Source: Cryptomeria japonica (lineage: Eukaryota > Streptophyta > Pinopsida > Cupressales > Cupressaceae). From it: 64,000 nucleotides of DNA. The translations under genes were made by a program, and so were the position numbers. The DNA lies in the NCBI RefSeq assembly GCF_030272615.1, contig NC_081405.1, forward strand, positions 21,310,047 to 21,374,046, written 5' to 3'. The notes beneath the pieces were generated by a model. That model made no database searches. It was not told where the DNA came from and saw only the letters and a list, made by a program, of their open reading frames with translations. Positions within the stretch are counted from its first letter, which is position 1. Each line of letters opens with the position of its first letter. Shown one piece after another: positions 58,168-64,000 of the stretch.

Positions 58168-58639
58168 TTCGAATGATTGAATTGTGAAAATACCTTAAAA
58201 AAGTCATCGGTGACAAATGCTAGATATCTCCTTTGAATGCAGTTGAAATTGCTAATGGATGCTTTTGATCGCTCTTAATCACCTTTGACTTGCTCTGTAT
58301 CGCTTTGAATGCAAGGTGAACATACTGAAATGAATTCTTTCTTTTATCCTTCAAAAAACCCTAATTCACCATCGACATAAATGTCTTCTGGTGAGACATA
58401 CCGGATCTCGATTCAACATATATATGCCAGATAAACTTTCTCAGATGTTTGAAACTTCCTTCCAGATCTCTTTCCCGGGGAATATGCAGGATTTTCATGA
58501 AATTTTCCTACCCCTAAGGCATCTACCTCAATTGTCGGATGATCTTCCTGCCAGTGTAGGAACATTTTGCTCTGCCCATGGAGTAACTGGAGCAGTTTCA
58601 TCTCCTAATTGATCATCTGACTTTTTGATCCATCTCTTG

Positions 58640-59730
58640 GTATGATCATGTCAGATCTCATTGATCTTTTTCTTTCCTTTATCATTTGATCCATCATTGC
58701 TAATTGGTGGATTTTTTCTTCTACAAAACTTGGCTATGTGTCTAATCTTGTTGCATGCATAGCATGTAACATTGTTCATTTGAATTTCTTTGCTATATAC
58801 AAGATAATTTAATGACCTACACTGATTATCCATGTGTCTAAAGTTTCCACATGCATGACATTTTACATTCATTCTACAATCTTCTGTCTTATGTCCATAC
58901 TTATTGCATTTGGAACATTGATCAGGACAAAGTTATAATTCTGATTTGCTTTATTTCTATATTGCCTAGCCACATGACCAATTTTATTATAAATAAAACA
59001 TCTACCATTAAATTTGTGAGCATTGAGTTATCTTATCAGTGTCATCTGGTTTGGGTTATTTTGATCATTATGCATACCAAATGTGTGATCTTCATTTGCA
59101 GTACCAGAGCTCTGACCTTGTTCAAATCCAAGTCCTCTAGAGTCTTTATTTTGACTTTGGCTCTCCAATAATTCATTAAGTTGTGTTGAACTAGCCTTGA
59201 ATTTTTCCTTATACTCATTTGCAATAGTCGGATCATCTCTTAGGATTGTCATCTGTCTTTCAAGTTCTTGTTCATTATTTTGGAATTGTATTAATTCTAT
59301 TCTCAACACATCATTTTCATGAGCTAACCTGATGCATTCTTCATATCTGTACTTCAGTGATCTAGCAAGGTCTTCCTCCTTTTTTCTTTTTCTCTTCAAT
59401 TTCTTTTGCCATCCTCATAGTTAGGGCTTGCATTTCAGTCTTCATGACTTCATTTTCTTGACTTAGCTTCTAACATGGGTTCTTTAGAGTATCCTTTTCT
59501 TCATCATTTTGATCTTGCAATTGTTCCATTTCTTTTGGTTAGCATTAGATAGCTTTTCTTGTAGAGTGATAATAAATTCTTTTGCCGATCTAATTTCATC
59601 TTCCAGCTTTATGTTCTTAACTTTTTCAGATTCAAAATCTTCAAGAGAAACTTCAAGTCGCTACCTCAATCACATCTCCATGGATTCTGGATTCAGGATC
59701 TCCCTCAAGCAATTAGGCTTCCTCCAAGGC
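58640..59730 (-). pseudogene. gag: E2 gag, capsid-less
   Basis: It begins right after the primer site with a coiled coil (EVSLEDFESEKVKNI, about 59650). It continues through 59028-59399 (a Lys/Arg/Glu-rich coil, then SRGLGFEQGQSSG). Next come knuckles: a degraded one near 58990, CHACGNFRHMDNQC and CYACNKIRHIAKFC (58651-58872). Frameshifts and stops break it. The UBN2-type capsid seen in E3 at 33611-32936 is missing. The GLGFE motif and knuckle order match E3's gag tail. The spacer 58168-58640 is decayed and unassigned. Confidence 0.72.
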
Positions 59731-59736
59731 ACAAGT

Positions 59737-59747
59737 CTTTGATACCA
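59737..59747 (-). promoter_or_regulatory. E2 primer-binding site
   Basis: ctttgatacca is the complement of TGGTATCAAAG, the Met-type primer motif, and lies two bases from the LTR start at 59750. Confidence 0.75.
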
Positions 59748-59749
59748 AT

Positions 59750-59846
59750 TGTTGGAACCCAAGACTGAGAGGGGGGCGGGGGGCGGGGTGGGGTGGGGTG
59801 GGGTGGGGTGAATAAGTGTTCTACAAGAATATAAGATTTTAGCCTT
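59750..59846 (-). repeat. E2 5' LTR, cut by E7
   Basis: The first 97 plus-strand bases match the start of the 3' LTR at 24002, including the G-rich run (59767-59811, here G4-CT-like 'ggggt' repeats) and 'agaatataagattttagcctt'. E7 begins at 59847; the rest lies beyond E7. Confidence 0.82.
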
Positions 59847-61170
59847 TGTTGGCAATATTACATTATAAGGATATTGAGAAGGTTGTTGATGATTATGGAT
59901 ATAACTGATTAAAGATGTTTTACTATCTTGATATTATTATTTTGTCATTGATGTCAAGAAATTGATTTTCTAATTCAGTATGATGTTGCCATATCTTAAG
60001 AAATATGATATGAAGATTATAAAGAAGTCGGTAAAGACACAGGAAAGAATATGATGAATAAGGGGATAAGTTATTCAATGGGAAACTCTACCGAGTCAGA
60101 CAATGATGAGATCTTGATGTTTTAGATTGTTTTAACATCATGCATATGTTGTAAAATGTAAAGGTTAATACTATACTATGTTATCAAGCAAAGAACCTAG
60201 TCGGTAAACCCTAAGGTTATCATAGTCAGTTAATGAAGACAGAATGTCTACCGAGTGAAGTTTAGTATTCACTGAGTTGTAACCAAGCTATAACAAAATG
60301 CATTAAATGTTTACATATGATATTTAATGAAAGAAGCTGATGAGCTGGAGCGGATCAATGATTGGCAAGCTATAAAAGAAGTTTGTTAAATGAATCTGAG
60401 GCAATGGAAAGTCGGCAAGAAGATCTACAGCTCAAATTGAACCGCATTACCCTAACACAAGTTCCAAGGTGAATGTGCAAGTTCCAAGGTGGGGTAAAAC
60501 ATTTTCAGATCGAAAGATACAATGAACCTGTACAAGATTGAAGATCTGATGGCTATGATTGATCATGGGAAATGTGATCAAGGAGATTAAGAAATTAGAA
60601 GATTGTTTATAAATAGGAAACTGTTGATAAACAATGTATGCGAGCAAGTGTATGCATAGGGATGCTACATAGCGATTACTGAGCATAGAGGCTTGAAGAC
60701 CTATTAGAATAACAGAGTATTGATGCCCAACAGATAGACAAGATTAGTTCTATATCTAGATTGTATTGAACAAATAGGAATCTTCTTTAGCATTTTAGAT
60801 GTGAAGTTGCAGACAGATTGTATTACTATTAGTTTGTGAAAGTGACAGGAAATCTCTTAACCGAGTGGACTTAACAGTCTTATATGTAAATCCTCTAACA
60901 AGGTGACATTCTGATTGAGTGTTTGAAATCCTTTGACAAGGTCACATCTAACAAAGTGATGATCCTAACAGATCTGAGGGAAATCCCTTAACCGGGTCAC
61001 ATCTAGCAATGTGTTTGTAATCTTTAACAAGATTTTCTTTTAACCGAGCATACCCTAGAAGAGTATATTTCTTACTGGGTCTGAAATCCCATAGTGGTTT
61101 TTCCCTATTTGGGTTTCCACGTTAAATCTAGTGTTATGAGGTTTATATTGTTCATATGCTTTTGAGAATG
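59847..61170 (+). repeat. E7 5' LTR, 3' end deleted
   Basis: It starts TGTTGGCAATATTAC, inserted into E2's LTR. From 60212 it matches 1-975. At about 61170 the match breaks off, and gag-coding sequence begins, so the last ~145 bp of the LTR, the primer site and the gag start are deleted. The shared block is at 61096-61126. Confidence 0.85.
60604..60615 (+). promoter_or_regulatory. TATA box in E7 LTR
   Basis: tgtttataaata matches the copy at 414-425 in the other LTR of this family. Confidence 0.55.
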
Positions 61171-62574
61171 ATTTTGTTGCACTGAGCACCTATCCATTGA
61201 CTATGGAAGAGATAAAGGCGAAGCAAGAACATATTCAAGCAATGAGTAATAACATCTGCATTAACCGATTCTGAGTTTAATGATCTAGAAGGCTACAATG
61301 ATGCAAAGGCAATGTGGACTAAGCTCATATTTGTATATGGAGGAGATGAACATGTTCAAAGAGAAAAAGTTGATAGTCTAAGAGGACAACTTGAATCTAT
61401 GAGGATGAATGAAGGTGAGAACATAACCTAGTACAGTACAAGACTAAAGGAGATTGTAAATCAAATTATAGGAGTAGGAGGAACTATTGAAGAAAAGGAT
61501 GTGACAAGTAAGTTGTTAAGAACCCTTTTACCTCCCTATGCAATCTGAGTCTCTGCAATCAATGAATTGAGGTCTGTACCTAATATGCTAGTTTCCTTGG
61601 ATGCTACTATTGGTAAGCTACATGCATTTGAGTTAAGTAATTTTGATAACAGTGGGTCATCGGTAAATAAAGTTGAATCTGCATTTAGTTCTTTTCATCT
61701 GAATGAATCTAATGATTACAATGAAAGAAAGTATAAGTACTCTGAAGGAGATCACAGTGGAGCTAGTGAAAGATTTCGGAAGAACATGGAGGAGGTACAC
61801 AAACTGTATGAAGAAATCAAAAAGCAAGAAGAGTTTGAAGCACTATTGGCCAAAAGGTTACCGAGAGGCAAAGGTAAGTATAAAGGAAAACTACCTTTGA
61901 AATGTTTCAATTGTGATAAAATTGGACATATGGCTTCTAACTATCCTGACAAAGATTTTATTGAAAAGAGAGATTACCAAGATGACAGACAGAAAGATAA
62001 TCATTACAAAGGACACCGAGACTTCAGAAGAAGAGATAGAAAGACATGCTTAATTGCTGATGAGGAATCTGAAGATGATAAATCAGATGAGAATGATACA
62101 GAGGAAGTTTTTTATGTGGCTATCAAGGATGGATCAGATGAAGAAAGGTATGAAGAAAAATCCCTAATATCTCACATAAACACTAATGATTCTTGGATTA
62201 TAGATAGTGGATGGTCACATCATATGACAGGAGATAAACACAAGTTTGTTATGTTAGAAGATTATGATGGAGGCTATGTTAGATTTTGTAATGATGCACC
62301 ATGTCCAGTAAGAGGTAAAGGATCCACAACACTTCTTGATAAAGAAAGATGCAATGATGTTTATTGGGTTGAAGGTTTGAAATATAATTTGTTGAGTGTA
62401 GCACAGCTAAACAACATAGGTTACCGAATAGAATTTCAGAAAGGAATTGTCAAAGTTCATGGCAAGAATGGAAAGTTAGCTACTACCAGGACACAAACAA
62501 AAGGTAATACATTTCACCTTGACTCAACTCACAATAAGTGTTTGCATGCAAAGATTGATAATACTTGGTGTATA
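61171..62574 (+). pseudogene. gag: E7 gag and protease
   Basis: Copia gag lacking its start. Capsid: MWTKLIFVYGGDEHVQREK, SLRGQLESMRMNEGENI, KLLRTLLPPYAI (61310-61550), with stops where Gln and Arg are expected and one shift near 61255. The open frame 61567-62574 continues to a knuckle CFNCDKIGHMASNY, whose last Cys is Tyr. An acidic stretch follows, then the protease IIDSGWSHHMTGD (Ala to Trp after DSG) and DVYWVEGLKYNLLSVAQL. The frame breaks off where E8 begins. Integrase, RT and RNase H are absent. Confidence 0.85.
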
Positions 62575-63348
62575 TGGTGAAAATGGATAACAATAATAAT
62601 GATATTGAAAGGCTAAATGAATTCAACCACAAAACCCTAGCCTAACAACAACAAAGATCCACCATAACATATGAAGATTACCTAAGACAATGCAAATCAA
62701 ATGAAATCACAAAAGCTTATACCATCACATGTACAATAGGGTTTGAATCTCCATTCTTCCTATCTCCATTGATCTTGCTTGATATATTTGCTCTCAGATT
62801 TTATGTGCACAAGAGCTCAACAAAGAACGAAATGTGGTTGTAAGTAGGATCGCATATGCCAAGTAGTCAATTGATCAAGTAGTTAGGATGATTGATTAGG
62901 TTTGATAATGAGGGAAGCATCTCCTTATATAGAAGACACAATATGAAATGGAGGGATAAGATTGAGAGGTGTAAAAGGAGGTCGGCTATAATTAGAGGGT
63001 AGGTAAAAGAAATAATAAAATAATGAAAGGGGTAGGCAGTGTATGAATTAAGAGATGAATGACATGTATCATGAGTAGAAAAGGCTAATGAATTAATTAA
63101 ATAAATAAAGATTTATTTAATTAATAGAAGAAGTGGGATAATTAAATAAATAAAAATATTTATTTAATTTAGGAAAAAGGATAATTTAAATAAATAAATA
63201 AATTTATTTAAATGAGAAATAAGGCTAGAAGAGGATAAATGAATTAATTAAATAAATAAAGATTTATTTAATTAATAGAAGAATTAGGCTTAGATAATTA
63301 AATAAATAATATTTATTTAATTAGATTGGACAATTTTGGGAGTCTACA
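62575..63348 (-). repeat. E8 3' LTR
   Basis: The minus strand starts TGTAGACTCCCAAAATTG at 63348, directly after a purine tract (63349-63363), and ends TTTTCACCA at about 62575, so it is a 3' LTR of a minus-strand element extending past the window. It contains five AT palindromes (63080-63325). The left end could be at 62566 instead. No partner LTR is in view. Confidence 0.7.
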
Positions 63349-64000
63349 TTTTACCCCTCTTTGAGACAATGCAGCTTGTCGCGTTGTTTCAAAGAAGATA
63401 AGATGAACTGATATAGAGTTGCCCCAAGATGGGAATGATATGCCCCCTCGAGAGATTGGATGAAAATGTCTGAAAAGATTGCAGACAATTTCTCGATAAG
63501 AAAGAGAGGCTAGAATGGACTGACCGGATAAAGTGATAGAGTCACGGGATAATGAAGACTGACTCGGGAAATGAGGGCTAGGGGTAGGGTAGGCTATAAG
63601 ATAGACCACAGGGGAAAATACATCCTCATTGTCATCTACACATCCATGAGAGCAGAGTGCAGAGCGAAAATAGAGCAGTAGTAGTCAACAACGATGGCCT
63701 TCATTCAAATATTTGACCGCGTTCGCCGATTTCAGAGGCCAGCAGAGGTAGGAGAGCCGGTAAGTACCACCAAACCTCCTCAAACTTCAACGCATTTAAT
63801 ATTGTCATTAATGCATGGTAGATAGGGCAATAAATGCACTTAGACTAGGGTCCAAAAAAATATCCAAAAATGTCCAGCACATCTGCATTGGTGCTAGGCG
63901 CATCTATGCTCGCGAGGTGTGTCTGTGTTTGTGCCAGCGCTTTTGCGTTTGAAACCGTGTCTGTGTCCAATGCGGCCGCATTTGTGATGTTCAAGCGCGT
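63349..64000 (-). other. E8 internal region, 3' part
   Basis: The minus strand has CAAAGAGGGGTAAAA (63363-63349) as polypurine tract. The remainder is non-coding on the sense strand as far as visible. The end (63870-64000) is rich in 'gcgtctgtgtttgtgccagcg'-like words. A short plus-strand frame with a splice-donor-like site occurs at 63694-63770 (see findings). Confidence 0.5.

Larger units (their letters stand above)
24002..59846 (-). mobile_element. E2: outer non-autonomous Copia-type element
   Basis: Outermost element of the nest, minus strand. The 3' LTR is 24002-24872, with a polypurine tract next to it (24873-24886). The primer site is at 59737-59747 and the 5' LTR begins at 59750, cut by E7 at 59847, so its outer end lies beyond. 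After removing E3 (26685-55216) and S3 (55938-57099), the internal region is about 5-6 kb. It encodes a capsid-less gag and a very long unknown ORF but no pol. It must have relied on enzymes in trans. E3-type elements are candidates because their gag tails are alike. Left flank 23997-24001 is GAAGA; the right flank is not in view. Confidence 0.85.

Noticed and set aside
1-64000. Host protein-coding gene, rRNA, tRNA or CRISPR array
   Set aside because: Every credible coding block carries retroelement motifs or lies between retroelement ends. Repeat arrays are irregular, and no cloverleaf or rRNA sequence was recognised by eye. A proper tRNA scan was not possible.

Overview
This window looks like intergenic DNA from a large plant genome, probably a conifer or other gymnosperm. 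It is AT-rich, has no recognisable host gene, and is almost wall-to-wall LTR retrotransposons of Ty1/Copia and Ty3/Gypsy type, with one LINE tail. The organism call is an inference from the style of the repeats (long nested elements, G-patch and dual-RNase H Gypsy elements); no host gene supports it. I saw no rRNA, tRNA or CRISPR. Every coding region is retroelement-derived, and nearly all are broken by stops and frameshifts.

Layout, with element names used throughout. 1-1118: end of a plus-strand Copia LTR (same family as E7). 1200-1252 and 13401-13569: a small minus-strand Copia LTR with primer site, split by E1. E1 (1253-13395): minus-strand Gypsy element with 3.2-kb LTRs and a perfect CGAAT target-site duplication (TSD); a 478-bp solo LTR (S1, 10223-10700, TSD CTTTT) sits in its right LTR. 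13570-18121: Copia gag and LTR, then a Gypsy protease/G-patch remnant, then the same Copia LTR in inverted orientation. 18817-19532: solo LTR S2 (TSD ATAGT). 20491-21240: another LTR. 22751-24001: minus-strand LINE tail. From 24002 onward there is a nest. E2 (24002 to 59846 and beyond, minus) contains E3 (26685-55216, minus, complete Copia). E3's 5' LTR is split by E4 (34047-53970, plus, gag-only Copia). E4's gag is split by E5 (36174-48096, plus, Gypsy), and E4's 3' LTR is split by E6 (49547-52349, minus, non-autonomous with a GC-rich insert). E2 also holds solo LTR S3 (55938-57099), and its 5' LTR is cut by E7 (59847-62574, plus, Copia). The window ends in E8 (62575-64000 and beyond, minus).

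E3 and E5 carry full sets of gag, protease, integrase, reverse transcriptase (RT) and RNase H domains, so they are former autonomous elements. E2, E4 and E6 lack pol and must have been moved by enzymes supplied in trans. E2's gag tail resembles that of E3, so an E3-type element is a plausible helper.

The most unusual items are these. (1) E1's pol has a permuted order, protease - RNase H - RT - integrase, with the usual RT thumb/RNase H segment missing. (2) Both 3.2-kb LTRs of E1 carry a sense-strand ORF of about 490 codons that is neither gag nor pol. (3) E2 pairs a capsid-less gag with a non-gag/pol ORF of roughly 1,100 codons, now in three pieces 29 kb apart. (4) E6 holds a GC-rich segment that looks captured. 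(5) One LTR block is shared by eleven Copia LTRs of otherwise different sequence.
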